NCBI GenBank assembly: GCA_036703315.1
Contig: DATNPH010000138.1
Location: 1 to 45,846, forward strand
Origin: DATNPH01 sp036703315
GTDB lineage: Bacteria > Cyanobacteriota > Cyanobacteriia > Cyanobacteriales > Coleofasciculaceae
Reading direction: 5' to 3'
DNA length: 45,846 nucleotides
The notes under the pieces are model-generated. The model saw only the letters and a program-made list of their open reading frames with translations. It searched no databases and had not been told where the DNA came from. Position 1 is the first letter of the stretch, and each line of letters starts with the position of its first letter. This document shows positions 1-8,380 of the stretch, in pieces. The translations under genes and the position numbers were made by a program.

Positions 1-2
1 GC

Positions 3-233
3 TACAGCATCTGTAAATTTTTGCGAGAAACCCCTGTGTTTAAGAAGACGCCAATTATTATCCTGACGGCTAAAAATACCGAAATCGATCGCTTTCGTGC
101 TAAGCAAGCGGGCGCAACTGAGTTTTTAGGTAAGCCCCCACAGCCTAAAGAGTTGCTGCAAATACTTGAGAAATATCTTATCCAATCAAACCACTTACAG
201 GCAACTGACAATGGACAGAAAGCCCAGATGTAG
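3..233 (+). CDS. Response regulator receiver domain, C-terminal fragment (cut by window edge)
   Basis: The reading frame is open from the first bases, so the true start lies upstream. The visible 76 residues are the second half of a CheY-like receiver. The strand ending in IIILTA carries the conserved Thr/Ala switch position, followed by AGATEFLGKP with the invariant Lys-Pro near the end of beta-5, then a last helix and a short polar tail ending at the stop. The phospho-acceptor Asp is outside the window. The wording resembles the PilG/TaxP1-type receivers of cyanobacterial phototaxis (Tax/Pil) operons, but no neighbouring che/pil gene is visible, so the pathway is not assigned. It converges on the SDR gene, with an 82-nt gap. 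The receiver call is confident; the subfamily is a guess. Confidence 0.85.
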   Translation, partial: YSICKFLRETPVFKKTPIIILTAKNTEIDRFRAKQAGATEFLGKPPQPKELLQILEKYLIQSNHLQATDNGQKAQM

Positions 234-298
234 ATTACTGTGTTAAGCGTTTCAATCCCCTAGATTTATATTAGGTTTCTTCAAGCATCACAGCGTCT

Positions 299-325
299 AA
301 CCCATTTTTTAGTTCTTAATGGGTT
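299..325. terminator. Possible stem-loop between convergent genes
   Basis: AACCCATT (299-306) and AATGGGTT (318-325) form a perfect 8-bp stem with an 11-nt loop, overlapping the stop codon of the minus-strand SDR gene. No T-run follows on either strand, so this is a weak terminator candidate at the meeting point of two convergent genes. Confidence 0.3.
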
Positions 326-1218
326 GCAACGTTTTCCAGGAAGTACTTTCCCCAGTTAGGTTGTCTGCCATCTATATCGGTGAATCCATACTCTTGTGCT
401 AAGCCCCACGAACTAAAGACCCGACCTGACTTTTGCATGATGTTTGGGTCAGCCGATAGGGCCGCGATCGCTCGACCAATATAAAAGGGTGTCTCCGAAG
501 CGATGAAATGTGGATCTTTGTTTGCCCCGTCTTGCCAATTCCTCGGAGTCACACCAAAGTGTTCCAACATGGCTTCGGAGCGGAGAAATCCAGGCGTTAC
601 GGCGATCGCGGCGATGTTGTGTGGGCGGAGTTCTTCAGACATTGTATAGGCAAGCCGGATGACTGAGAGCTTTGCCAGGTCATAGAAGAGATTTCCACGG
701 TAGCGATCATCAACTCCGTCCGTAATCTCGATGATCAGTCCTCCACTTTGTTCAATCATCAACCCAGCAGCATAACGACTGGTAATGATGTGCGATCGCA
801 CTGCTCGTTCCTGCATCAGCCACCCTTTGGAAAGCTCTAGTTCCCAAAATGGTTTGCCCCACTCCGTCAACTCGTCGCCACCCCAGATATCGTTGACGAG
901 GATATCAAGCTGTCCATACTCTGCCGTGACACGCTCGAAGAGCGCCTTAACTTCGTCCTCAACCGTATGGTCTACACACACCGGGATACCGACCCCGCCA
1001 TAGGTATTTACTAATTCTGCCGTTTCTTCAATCGTCTCTCGTCTGTGCTGCAAACTGAACGGGGAACCGGACTCTCTAGGATGAGAACGCCTTGCACGAG
1101 TGCTGCGACCCGTGCAGTACACGGTTGCCCCAGCTTCCCCCAACATACAGGCGATCCCTCGCCCTGCTCCACGCGTTGCTCCAGCAACCAAAGCCAGCTT
1201 ACCTTTCAGCGACTGCAT
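316..1218 (-). CDS. SDR-family NAD(P)-dependent oxidoreductase
   Basis: Short-chain dehydrogenase/reductase of 300 residues, slightly longer than classical 250-residue members. The N-terminal Rossmann motif GATRGAGRG fits TGxxxGxG and binds the cofactor. CTGRS after beta-2, with Arg following Gly, suggests NADP preference. LVNDIWGG stands at the NAG/NNA position, YDLAK is the catalytic YxxxK, and VTPGFLRSEAM is the PG motif. The residue 13 before the catalytic Tyr is Thr within EITDG rather than the usual Ser, a possible departure in the active site. The overall pattern resembles DHRS1-like SDRs. The ATG at 1218 is the natural start just downstream of the Rossmann beta-1. It is divergent from the TetR gene with two palindromes between them, so it is probably the repressor's target. 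The substrate is unknown. Confidence 0.88.
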   Translation of the reverse strand: MQSLKGKLALVAGATRGAGRGIACMLGEAGATVYCTGRSTRARRSHPRESGSPFSLQHRRETIEETAELVNTYGGVGIPVCVDHTVEDEVKALFERVTAEYGQLDILVNDIWGGDELTEWGKPFWELELSKGWLMQERAVRSHIITSRYAAGLMIEQSGGLIIEITDGVDDRYRGNLFYDLAKLSVIRLAYTMSEELRPHNIAAIAVTPGFLRSEAMLEHFGVTPRNWQDGANKDPHFIASETPFYIGRAIAALSADPNIMQKSGRVFSSWGLAQEYGFTDIDGRQPNWGKYFLENVATH

Positions 1219-1265
1219 ACGTATTGCTCCTCATATTGCTGTATGACAATTACACAGTTTACGCC

Positions 1266-1290
1266 AAAAAATCTACACTGTAGATTTTTT
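1266..1290. promoter_or_regulatory. TetR-type operator palindrome 1
   Basis: A perfect inverted repeat with 11-bp arms and a 3-nt centre: AAAAAATCTAC / GTAGATTTTTT. It lies in the 133-bp gap between the divergent SDR and TetR genes. Aligned on its centre it matches palindrome 2 at most positions (core ATCTAC/TCTA...TAGA), as expected for two sites of one dimeric regulator. Assignment to the adjacent TetR protein is inferred from position and symmetry. Confidence 0.75.
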
Positions 1291-1296
1291 ATCTAA

Positions 1297-1317
1297 AAAT
1301 TCTATATCGTAGAATTT
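1297..1317. promoter_or_regulatory. TetR-type operator palindrome 2
   Basis: An inverted repeat with perfect 8-bp arms, AAATTCTA / TAGAATTT, and a 5-nt centre. Its centre is 29 bp from that of palindrome 1. The pair would let the regulator cover both divergent promoters. It ends 34 bp before the TetR start codon. Confidence 0.72.
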
Positions 1318-1351
1318 ACTTAGACAAGTAGATCCAGGAGATTGGGCGAAT

Positions 1352-2038
1352 ATGGGACGTAAACTAGGGCGTCCGAAAGCTGGGCAAGAACTGCTCACGC
1401 GCGATCGCATTCTCAAGGAGGCACTGCGGCTAATTGACGAGCATGGAGTCAAGGCGTTGAGTATGCGACGCTTGGCGACCGAACTGGGGGTAGATCCGAT
1501 GGCGATATACCACCATCTGCCTGGGAAGCAGGCCATCCTTACTGGTCTGATTGAAATTGTCTTCAACGAAGTGCAACTGCCTTCAACGGAATATGCAGCA
1601 TGGCAGGATCAGGTGCGCGCCTTTGCCCAGGCTTACCACAGGCTGACGCGTGCTCATCCCAACCTCGTGCTGTACCTCGTGACTGACCCAGAGTCATGTG
1701 CCAATGCTGCTTTGGTAGCCAATGAAGTCCTCTATACAGCGCTCGCAGCAGCAGGGCTGTCTGTGCAGGCGATCGTCCGAACAGCGGATCTGGTCGTAGA
1801 CTATTTGAATGGATTTGCGCTAGCCGAGAGTTCAGGACGTTTAGGACACCCAGGCGAGCGACAACACCTTCTGACGCGGCTTGACGAGCAACAACCCGAT
1901 CAATTCCCGACGATACGTTGGGTTTTCAGTAACCTCACAGAGGATGAGATACTGGCTGATATTGAGGTTGGGCTGGATATCATCCTTGCAGGAATTGAGG
2001 TCATCGTCAGGAATGCTGATAAGCTTTCGGTCACTTAA
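1352..2038 (+). CDS. TetR/AcrR-family transcriptional repressor
   Basis: Protein of 228 residues. The N-terminal helix-turn-helix spans about residues 15-60: a helix beginning RDRILKEALRLID, then ALSMRRLATELGVDPMAIYHHLPGK, the TetR pattern with the recognition helix ending in IYHH. The rest is a helical ligand-binding and dimerisation domain resembling the TetR_C type of tetracycline repressors. It starts 134 bp from the divergent SDR gene, and two near-identical palindromes fill the gap, so I infer that it represses itself and the SDR gene and releases on binding a small molecule. The ligand cannot be read from the sequence. Confidence 0.9.
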   Translation: MGRKLGRPKAGQELLTRDRILKEALRLIDEHGVKALSMRRLATELGVDPMAIYHHLPGKQAILTGLIEIVFNEVQLPSTEYAAWQDQVRAFAQAYHRLTRAHPNLVLYLVTDPESCANAALVANEVLYTALAAAGLSVQAIVRTADLVVDYLNGFALAESSGRLGHPGERQHLLTRLDEQQPDQFPTIRWVFSNLTEDEILADIEVGLDIILAGIEVIVRNADKLSVT

Positions 2039-2056
2039 GTTGCATTGTGACTAGGG

Positions 2057-2084
2057 AATCGGTAATGGGTAATCGGTAATGGTT
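2057..2084. repeat. Two-copy 14-nt tandem repeat
   Basis: Two head-to-tail 14-nt units (AATCGGTAATGGGT, then AATCGGTAATGGTT; 13 of 14 identical) begin 19 bp after the TetR stop. This GGTAAT-rich type of short tandem repeat is common in cyanobacterial spacers. No function is implied. Confidence 0.6.
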
Positions 2085-2210
2085 GATTTAAAAGCCTTTT
2101 CCCCAAGTGATGAGACGGCAAGTTAAATGTGGAATCGCTTAGAGCGTGAGAGACACGATTGTAGATAATGCCTTGAATCAGAAAGTAAGTTTCATTAGCT
2201 TGAGAAAAAA

Positions 2211-2239
2211 TGCATAACTAAAGCGGCACTGAAGATATA
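2211..2239 (+). promoter_or_regulatory. Cluster promoter-like element, site 1
   Basis: TGCATAA at 2211 and GATATA at 2234, separated by 16 nt (17-bp gap between the TGCATA and GATATA hexamers). It is the first of seven copies in the cluster and lies 68 nt before the ATG of the sigma-like gene, so it probably drives the four-gene unit 2308-8361. Confidence 0.75.
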
Positions 2240-2307
2240 GGTCAGTAGAATACACACCGAAGCTATTGAGATGCTAGGTTAGCCAAGCATAATTGGGTGA
2301 AATAGTG

Positions 2308-3678
2308 ATGGGTAGGGCATCAAGATACTGGCTCTTGGTGAGAATTGATAGTTTCAGCAAGTGCCGAACCGAGGAAGTGGAACAAGCAAAAACCTTTGTC
2401 CATGAGCAATGCCTAGGACTAGCTGACCGAGAAGGTGTTCCAGACCGGGAACTCCAACGACAACTCATGCAATGGTTTCACAACGATGACTCTCGCCGCC
2501 AGATGGCTGAGGTTTGTTTGCGTTGCTTTATCTCTAACCAAATTAAGGAAGTTTGCCTAGAGTTGGAGCAAAAGTTTGGCAAAAAACATGACTTCACCAG
2601 TGCTGAACTGTTGCCAATGGTACTCGACAGCACTTGTCGTTCACCGTGTCAGACAACTGATGAAACACAGACCACTACTCGATCGCTGACCACTCGGATT
2701 TTGCAAACCTTTGACCCGGACAAGAGTAACTTATCAACTTGGACGGTGAGGATGGTAAAAAGCGATCGCCTCCTCAAGAGATTCTTACTAGAACACGGGA
2801 TCGAACAGGTCACTGACTGGATGATTCTCAGTTACATGAACACCGGACGGTTACAGCGAGTTTTATCATTTGACCGGACACCAGCAGAAATAAATCAAGC
2901 TCTCCAGCTTCTCGATAGTTTTCACCAAATTTATCGCACCCAACTGTTGCAACACCGCAAAGCTGGAACCAAGAGCAAATACCCAGATCCCACAGTACAG
3001 CAACTGCGTCAAATTGCTGAGCAGTTGTCATCCAGCCGCACCCTATCTCCCACACAAGTTCTGGAACAACTGCAAGACATGGCTAAGTTGCTGCGAGGCG
3101 ATCGCCTCTCTGCTGGGAAGGGTTTAGCGCGTTCAAAGCCTTTGGAGCAATCCAAAATGCCTGCCGGAAGAAACACGACATCCAGTGAGGATGATTCTAA
3201 TGAGCAATCGGAATTTTTAACCGCCTATTGTCAGCAATTTGACACTTGTTTAGCTCAATGTGTAAAGCAGGTCATTCAGGTTCGCTTTACTTATTTGCAA
3301 GACAAAAAAAACCAGAAGGCTCAAAACTTCCTTAAGGCACTCCATTTGTTTCACTGTCAGGGAGTTCCTATGAAAGAAATTGCTCCCCAGCTCGGTTTGA
3401 AAGACCAGCCTCAAGTGAGCCGCCTACTGGAACTCAAAAACTTACGTAGCGATATCGGACGCCGAATGTTATTGTGCTTACGAACTCGTGTTTTAGAGTT
3501 AGCCCAATGTTATGTTGACCCTGTACAGCTGAAGGATTTGGAGTCAAAATTGCAGTCCATTCTGGGTGAAGAGATTTCTACATTGCTTGAGAAATCTGGC
3601 AAAGAAGCTTACATAGGACATAACCGAATTATGAACAGTCAATTATCTCAAACAATTTGCCACTATCTAAATAACTGA
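2308..3678 (+). CDS. Sigma-70-like regulatory protein, cyanobacterial type
   Basis: 456 residues from the ATG at 2308. An upstream in-frame TTG (2293) and GTG (2305) exist, but GGGTGA at 2295-2300 is well placed as a ribosome site for 2308. The middle contains a conserved block (STWTVRMVKSDR followed by LLKRFLLEHG) that I associate with region 2 of cyanobacterial sigma-70-family proteins found beside DUF1822 genes. Near the C-terminus, GVPMKEIAPQLGLKDQPQVSR looks like a region-4-type helix-turn-helix. The polar stretch between them is poorly conserved. It is followed 14 nt later by DUF1822, suggesting an operon. Its own upstream region carries the cluster element, which fits autoregulation. 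Sigma identity rests on recognised motifs, not a search; it could be a sigma-derived DNA-binding regulator lacking polymerase activity. Confidence 0.62.
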   Translation: MGRASRYWLLVRIDSFSKCRTEEVEQAKTFVHEQCLGLADREGVPDRELQRQLMQWFHNDDSRRQMAEVCLRCFISNQIKEVCLELEQKFGKKHDFTSAELLPMVLDSTCRSPCQTTDETQTTTRSLTTRILQTFDPDKSNLSTWTVRMVKSDRLLKRFLLEHGIEQVTDWMILSYMNTGRLQRVLSFDRTPAEINQALQLLDSFHQIYRTQLLQHRKAGTKSKYPDPTVQQLRQIAEQLSSSRTLSPTQVLEQLQDMAKLLRGDRLSAGKGLARSKPLEQSKMPAGRNTTSSEDDSNEQSEFLTAYCQQFDTCLAQCVKQVIQVRFTYLQDKKNQKAQNFLKALHLFHCQGVPMKEIAPQLGLKDQPQVSRLLELKNLRSDIGRRMLLCLRTRVLELAQCYVDPVQLKDLESKLQSILGEEISTLLEKSGKEAYIGHNRIMNSQLSQTICHYLNN

Positions 3679-3692
3679 GAAGAAGGGAAATA

Positions 3693-5045
3693 ATGAATTA
3701 TTTAAGTGATATAACTGATGATTGGGTCGAATTTGAAGAGTTGACAGAAACAATTACTCTAGAACCGGAGCAGCTTGAACAAGCTTTAGAACTTAGTAAT
3801 CAGGTAGGTCATGAAGCTCGAGGCTGGCAGGTATATCTTCAGGCTTTGGCTCTATTGGGCTTTGAGGAATGGCTCCAGAAACGAGAACCCGAGATATCAG
3901 TCCAGCGAGAATACTCTTCAGTTTTACAGTCCCAATATGCCAATGTGATTGATGCCGTCTGTAATTTGAGAGTGGGGGAATTTAAAGTTTGCCTAATTCC
4001 TACTATCTCCTTTACCGATGAAGAAATTACCATTTCCAGAGCCACGGTAGATTTACCCGAATTAATTGCTCATTTTTATGTGGTCATTGGGATTGAAGAA
4101 GAGTTGGGAATGACGGCAATTAGAGGGTTCCTTCGTCATGACCAACTGGTGAATTATCAACCCCAACTACAACCAGAAGCGGACTGGAGCTATCAGCTCC
4201 CCCTAGCTTGGTTTAATCGTGAATCCGATGAACTATTGCTTTATTGGCAATGTTTAGACCCATCAGCGATTCCTTTACCTGAAATTCCAACTAATCGTCA
4301 GGCTAATCTAGCTTTGATGCAGCCAGCACTCTTAAATCTATTACCCCAACTGGGTAACCGTCCTTTGTGGCAAGTTTTGACATGGGAGCAGGGAGCAGTA
4401 GTACTGACAACGCCGGCTTTACTCAATTGGCTCTACCCGTCTGTAACTGAAAATACAGCAATTCCTACTAATCATTTATCAGATTTGCTACAAATTTTGA
4501 CTCAGCAAGCCGTAAATGTAAGGGATTGGTTACGCTATCAAATGGATGAATTTGTGCAAGTACTATCTTGGGAAATATTGTCACCTTCTCTTATTCGAGG
4601 TGCCGAGCCGATAAGGGAGTTGCCAAGAACGTTTTCACAAAGAACTGAGTCAAGCCCAGCTCAAGACTTAGAAAAGATTCTCACAGAAATTTCTCTTAAC
4701 CATAACCTGGAGATTCCAGAAATTGCCGGTCGTGCTTATCGAGACATCTCTTTAGTGCATTCGCTACGGTTGTATGCCGTGACTTGGTCAGTTTCGGATG
4801 ATAGTGGATGGATATTGCTGTTGATATTAGGGGCGATTCCCGGTGATGAGCCTCCTTATGGGTGTACCTTACGTTTAAGTGACCAGGCAGGAATTTTAAC
4901 TCAAGATGAGTTGCAACGCGATCGCATTGATGACTATATCTTTGCTCTGGTAGCAGGGAGTTATCAGGATAAATTTCTAGCGACCATCACTTCAGTAACA
5001 GGCGAAACGCAAACCTTACCACCGTTTGAGTTTCCTAGGAATTAA
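3693..5045 (+). CDS. DUF1822 family protein
   Basis: 450 residues. The N-terminal signature (a helix beginning LEPEQLEQALELSN, then a second helix with WQVYLQALALLGFEEWL) is the hallmark of DUF1822, a cyanobacterial family of unknown function. The body is mixed alpha/beta with many acidic residues. There is no signal peptide or membrane segment, so it is probably cytoplasmic. It lies 14 nt after the sigma-like gene and before the CHAT-CHASE2 gene, the arrangement I recall for this family in other cyanobacteria. It may act as a partner or regulator (anti-sigma or adaptor) of the sigma-like protein; that is inference from context only. Confidence 0.8.
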   Translation: MNYLSDITDDWVEFEELTETITLEPEQLEQALELSNQVGHEARGWQVYLQALALLGFEEWLQKREPEISVQREYSSVLQSQYANVIDAVCNLRVGEFKVCLIPTISFTDEEITISRATVDLPELIAHFYVVIGIEEELGMTAIRGFLRHDQLVNYQPQLQPEADWSYQLPLAWFNRESDELLLYWQCLDPSAIPLPEIPTNRQANLALMQPALLNLLPQLGNRPLWQVLTWEQGAVVLTTPALLNWLYPSVTENTAIPTNHLSDLLQILTQQAVNVRDWLRYQMDEFVQVLSWEILSPSLIRGAEPIRELPRTFSQRTESSPAQDLEKILTEISLNHNLEIPEIAGRAYRDISLVHSLRLYAVTWSVSDDSGWILLLILGAIPGDEPPYGCTLRLSDQAGILTQDELQRDRIDDYIFALVAGSYQDKFLATITSVTGETQTLPPFEFPRN

Positions 5046-5099
5046 CACAGATGAGGGGTTGGGGAAACTGGGGGAGTAGGCAGAAAGAGAGTCTTGGCA

Positions 5100-7616
5100 A
5101 TGATGGATAGAACAGTTTTTAAGCTCAAGGTTAAGCAAGTTGGTACCGATTGTAACTTTGAGTTGTCTTGGGGGAAAGGGCAGTCAATCTCTGTGGATCT
5201 GAATTATCCCGTCTCACTAACGACTCGGTACGAACAGTGGCAAAGAGCTTATTTAGATTACTATAGGCGGTTGCGATCGGGTCGCTCCATCGCCTCCAGC
5301 TACCCGCATAGGTGGCAAAGAGCGTTTTTAAATTACTATAGGCGGCTGCGAGGGCGGAAGGTAATTAGTGGTACAGGTACCTTCCCAGTTGATCGGCATA
5401 AGGAACTAGTGAATGCGGAAGCTCAGCTATTGGATGAATTTCAGCGCTGGTTGCTGAGTCCTGAACTGGTGAGTATTCGCCGTGAGATTGCCAAAGCAGC
5501 GAAACCAGAACCTCACTGGGTTGAGGTGTTCCTGACTTGCACGCCCTTAGAACTGGCGCGGTTGCCTTGGGAAACCTGGGAAATTGGTACGGATTTAGGT
5601 ACGCCTCAAAGGATACGCATTGTTCGCACCCCAGCCAATATTGTTAATGAACCCGTCCACCCGATTCGCCGGAAAGCTAGGATTTTAGCGATTTTAGGGG
5701 ATGACACGGGCTTAAATTTTGAACAGGATAAACAAGCGGTGCGATCGCTCAGTCGGATTGCTGAGGTAAAGTTTATCGGCTGGAAAGGTGAAAGGGAGAA
5801 AGCTGAACCTAATACTGACAAGAGTGTAGAGGCGCACTCAGTTGATGCTAACACGCTCAAAAGTGAGATAGTGCGTGCGATCGCGGATGAACGAGGCTGG
5901 GATGTTTTGTTTTTTGCCGGACACAGTAATGAAACGGCTCTGACGGGTGGAGAATTGGGTATTGCACCAAAGGTTTCCCTATCGATTCGGGAAATCGAGG
6001 AGGCAATCAAACAGGCGAAACAACAGGGACTTCAGTTTGCGATTTTCAATTCTTGTAGTGGCATCGATATTGCCCAATCTCTGATTAACTTGGGATTGAG
6101 TCAAGTGGTGGTGATGCGAGAGCCAATCCACAATCAGGTAGCACAGGAATTTTTGGTGCAGTTTCTTAAAAGCTTGGCTGAAGACAAGGATGTCCATGAG
6201 GCTTTATTGGAGGCAAGTCAATTTCTCAAGCAACAGGAAAAGCGTCTTTCCTACCCTGCTGCCTACCTAGTTCCGTCCCTATTTCGTCATCCAGAAGCTG
6301 AGCTATTTTACATTAAACGCTTTGGTCTTTTGGACACTTTTAAACGATGGTTGCCCACGCCAAAAGAAGCAAAATGGATGGTAGCTTTACTGTTTATAAG
6401 TTTAGTGCCACCCGTACAGAACTTATTATTAGAGCCGCGTATTTTAGGTCAAGCCGCTTATCGTCAAGCGACATTCCAAGTGCCAGCCCAAGTCGAGGCT
6501 CCCGTGCTATTAGTTCAGATCGATAACAAGTCACTTTTGGCTGACAAAATCCAACAGCGCTATCCGATAGATTACAGTTATCTAGCAAGGCTAGTTCACA
6601 ATCTCTCCAAGTCAGAGGCTAAGTTAATTGGCATTGATTATGTTTTAGACCAAGTTAAGCAACAACCTCAGAACAGTCAGAAACTCAAGCAATCCATTCG
6701 TGATGCTATTGACAAAAAGACTTGGTTTGTGTTTGGCTATCAAAACTATGAAGACCCCAGTAAAGGGAGGGTAAGTAATGAGATTGCTAACCTAAATTGG
6801 AGTATGGAAGGCAATATTGCTTTCTTCCAGTGGTATGTTGAACTACCGGCAGAACATACGAATTGCTCTGAAACTTGTCCATTCACTTACCTGCTAGCGT
6901 TATCTTATTCGCAGCTGAACCAGAAGTTAGTTCCTCCTGATTTACCGCAACCCGATTTACACAGTCAACATAATTTTCGCTCTTCAGTAATCAATCCGAA
7001 AAACCGACAGGACGAGCAGACAGCCTTCTTGCAGAAATTGCGCCTTCATCCTATCACCAGTTTCCTTCAGTGGTTCCATCCAATTATCGACTTTTCGATT
7101 CCCCATGACCGAGCCTACAAAAGTATATCGGCTTGTGAGTTACTGGGTTCTTGTGAAAGGAAGGGAAATATACCCGACAACCTTCATCAACAAGTTGTAA
7201 TCATTACACCTGGGGGATATGAGGAAGCGGGGTTAGAAGGACAAGGGGGAGATAATTACACTATGCCTTTGGCAGTAGCTTTCTGGCGCGGCTGGGGAAA
7301 TGGCAAACTTCCTGGTGGTGAAGCTCATGCCTATATGCTTCACCATTTGCTGACGCGGCGGTTAGTGGTGCCTATTCCAGATTTTTGGATGATTTTGATA
7401 GCGGCGTTAGTGGGGAAAGGCATGACGCTAATCTTATTGGACAATCCCACTCAGCAGCAACGGTGGCTGATGGGATTGGGGGGTGCTACGGCAGTTTATG
7501 TCCTACTTGTCATGCAGATTTATATCTCGGCGGCGGTGTTATTTCCCTGGTTTTTGCCGTCAGTTGTGTTTTGGAATTATGTTCGCTTAGCACTTAGGAG
7601 AAAGTCTTATGGATAA
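5100..7616 (+). CDS. Membrane CHAT-CHASE2 protein (caspase-fold domain joined to an extracytoplasmic sensor)
   Basis: 838 residues from the ATG at 5100; an in-frame TTG at 5094 is less likely, and GAGAG lies about 8 nt upstream of 5100. Residues ~60-410 form a CHAT caspase-fold domain with the expected dyad: His275 in FFAGHS and Cys319 in FNSCSG. A membrane helix follows (around WMVALLFISLVPPVQNLLL), then a CHASE2 extracytoplasmic sensor domain starting near VLLVQIDNKSL, and hydrophobic C-terminal segments matching the usual three CHASE2 trailing helices. No kinase or cyclase follows, so the output must be the N-terminal CHAT domain, predicted cytoplasmic. A 25-residue in-frame duplication (QRAYLDYYRRLR / QRAFLNYYRRLR) sits near residues 45-85. 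It is 54 nt after DUF1822, and its stop overlaps the next start by 8 nt, indicating translational coupling. Confidence 0.85.
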   Translation: MMDRTVFKLKVKQVGTDCNFELSWGKGQSISVDLNYPVSLTTRYEQWQRAYLDYYRRLRSGRSIASSYPHRWQRAFLNYYRRLRGRKVISGTGTFPVDRHKELVNAEAQLLDEFQRWLLSPELVSIRREIAKAAKPEPHWVEVFLTCTPLELARLPWETWEIGTDLGTPQRIRIVRTPANIVNEPVHPIRRKARILAILGDDTGLNFEQDKQAVRSLSRIAEVKFIGWKGEREKAEPNTDKSVEAHSVDANTLKSEIVRAIADERGWDVLFFAGHSNETALTGGELGIAPKVSLSIREIEEAIKQAKQQGLQFAIFNSCSGIDIAQSLINLGLSQVVVMREPIHNQVAQEFLVQFLKSLAEDKDVHEALLEASQFLKQQEKRLSYPAAYLVPSLFRHPEAELFYIKRFGLLDTFKRWLPTPKEAKWMVALLFISLVPPVQNLLLEPRILGQAAYRQATFQVPAQVEAPVLLVQIDNKSLLADKIQQRYPIDYSYLARLVHNLSKSEAKLIGIDYVLDQVKQQPQNSQKLKQSIRDAIDKKTWFVFGYQNYEDPSKGRVSNEIANLNWSMEGNIAFFQWYVELPAEHTNCSETCPFTYLLALSYSQLNQKLVPPDLPQPDLHSQHNFRSSVINPKNRQDEQTAFLQKLRLHPITSFLQWFHPIIDFSIPHDRAYKSISACELLGSCERKGNIPDNLHQQVVIITPGGYEEAGLEGQGGDNYTMPLAVAFWRGWGNGKLPGGEAHAYMLHHLLTRRLVVPIPDFWMILIAALVGKGMTLILLDNPTQQQRWLMGLGGATAVYVLLVMQIYISAAVLFPWFLPSVVFWNYVRLALRRKSYG
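5237..5351 (+). repeat. 75-bp in-frame duplication within the CHAT-CHASE2 gene
   Basis: A 40-nt segment beginning GTGGCAAAGAGC at 5237 recurs at 5312 with about 4 differences, giving a 75-bp (25-codon) offset. Both copies encode QRA(Y/F)L(D/N)YYRRLR. The insert falls before the core of the CHAT fold. Confidence 0.85.
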
Positions 7617-8361
7617 CGTTAGCCGAGTACAGTCTACATTATTGATGACTGCCCTAATTAGTACGTCTTTATCGGCAATGCCTTCGCAAGCTGCCATTAG
7701 ACAACAATCCCGCCAGTTACTAACACAAATAAATGGCACATATTTGGCTTTGTCGTGGGGTGATATTTGGAGTCGATTGAGCCGCCAAAGGGTTCCGGGC
7801 GGTGGGCGAGGGGAGCCAATTTGTATGATCGCGCCTCGCCAACTAGTTGACTCGGATTCGAGGAAGGAGGGAAGCCGGGAAGTTTGGAGCGATCGCCCTT
7901 TGTTTCTCTGGAATATTCAAGGGGGTACTGCACAGCAAATTAAGCTATTAATTCCGGGAAGCGAGAAGCCGTGGAGTCGGGACATCAAAGCAGGAGAGAC
8001 AAAAGTTATCTATGATGGGAAACCCCTGAAACCAGGACAGTCCTATGAATGGCAGTTGACTGTTTTAGCCCAGTTCCCGATTAAAACTAGCTTCCAGTTT
8101 CAAGTCATGGAGTCCCAAAAGCGCGATCGCATTTCAGCCGAGTTGAGACAACTGGAGGAGCGACTCAAAGGAGCGTCACAGGAGAAAATGGCTCTGGAGA
8201 AAGCGAACTACTTTGCCCAACGAGAACTCTGGTCAGATGCGCTGCGGGAACTCTATTCAGTGCCAAAACCTTCGGCGGAATTAAAGAGTGCGATCGAGCT
8301 TCTTCAAGCTCATGATTTCTGTCCAAGACCAGAAGATGAACCAAACGCTTCTGCATCTTGA
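7609..8361 (+). CDS. DUF928-like exported protein
   Basis: 250 residues. The N-terminus has a hydrophobic leader ending MPSQAA, consistent with signal-peptidase cleavage near residues 25-30. The PGGGRGEP stretch, then LFLWNIQGG, then LKPGQSYEWQL follow the order of conserved elements in DUF928: Gly-rich start, FxW strand, GxxYxW strand. The C-terminal third is helical with an EExL-type coiled stretch and a WSDALREL motif like the LWYDALA motif of the family. Unknown function, probably periplasmic. The start overlaps the CHAT-CHASE2 stop by 8 nt, so it is co-translated with the sensor and may bind its CHASE2 side (inference). The family call is moderate. Confidence 0.7.
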   Translation: MDNVSRVQSTLLMTALISTSLSAMPSQAAIRQQSRQLLTQINGTYLALSWGDIWSRLSRQRVPGGGRGEPICMIAPRQLVDSDSRKEGSREVWSDRPLFLWNIQGGTAQQIKLLIPGSEKPWSRDIKAGETKVIYDGKPLKPGQSYEWQLTVLAQFPIKTSFQFQVMESQKRDRISAELRQLEERLKGASQEKMALEKANYFAQRELWSDALRELYSVPKPSAELKSAIELLQAHDFCPRPEDEPNASAS

Positions 8362-8380
8362 TAGGCTACTGCTTGTGTTT

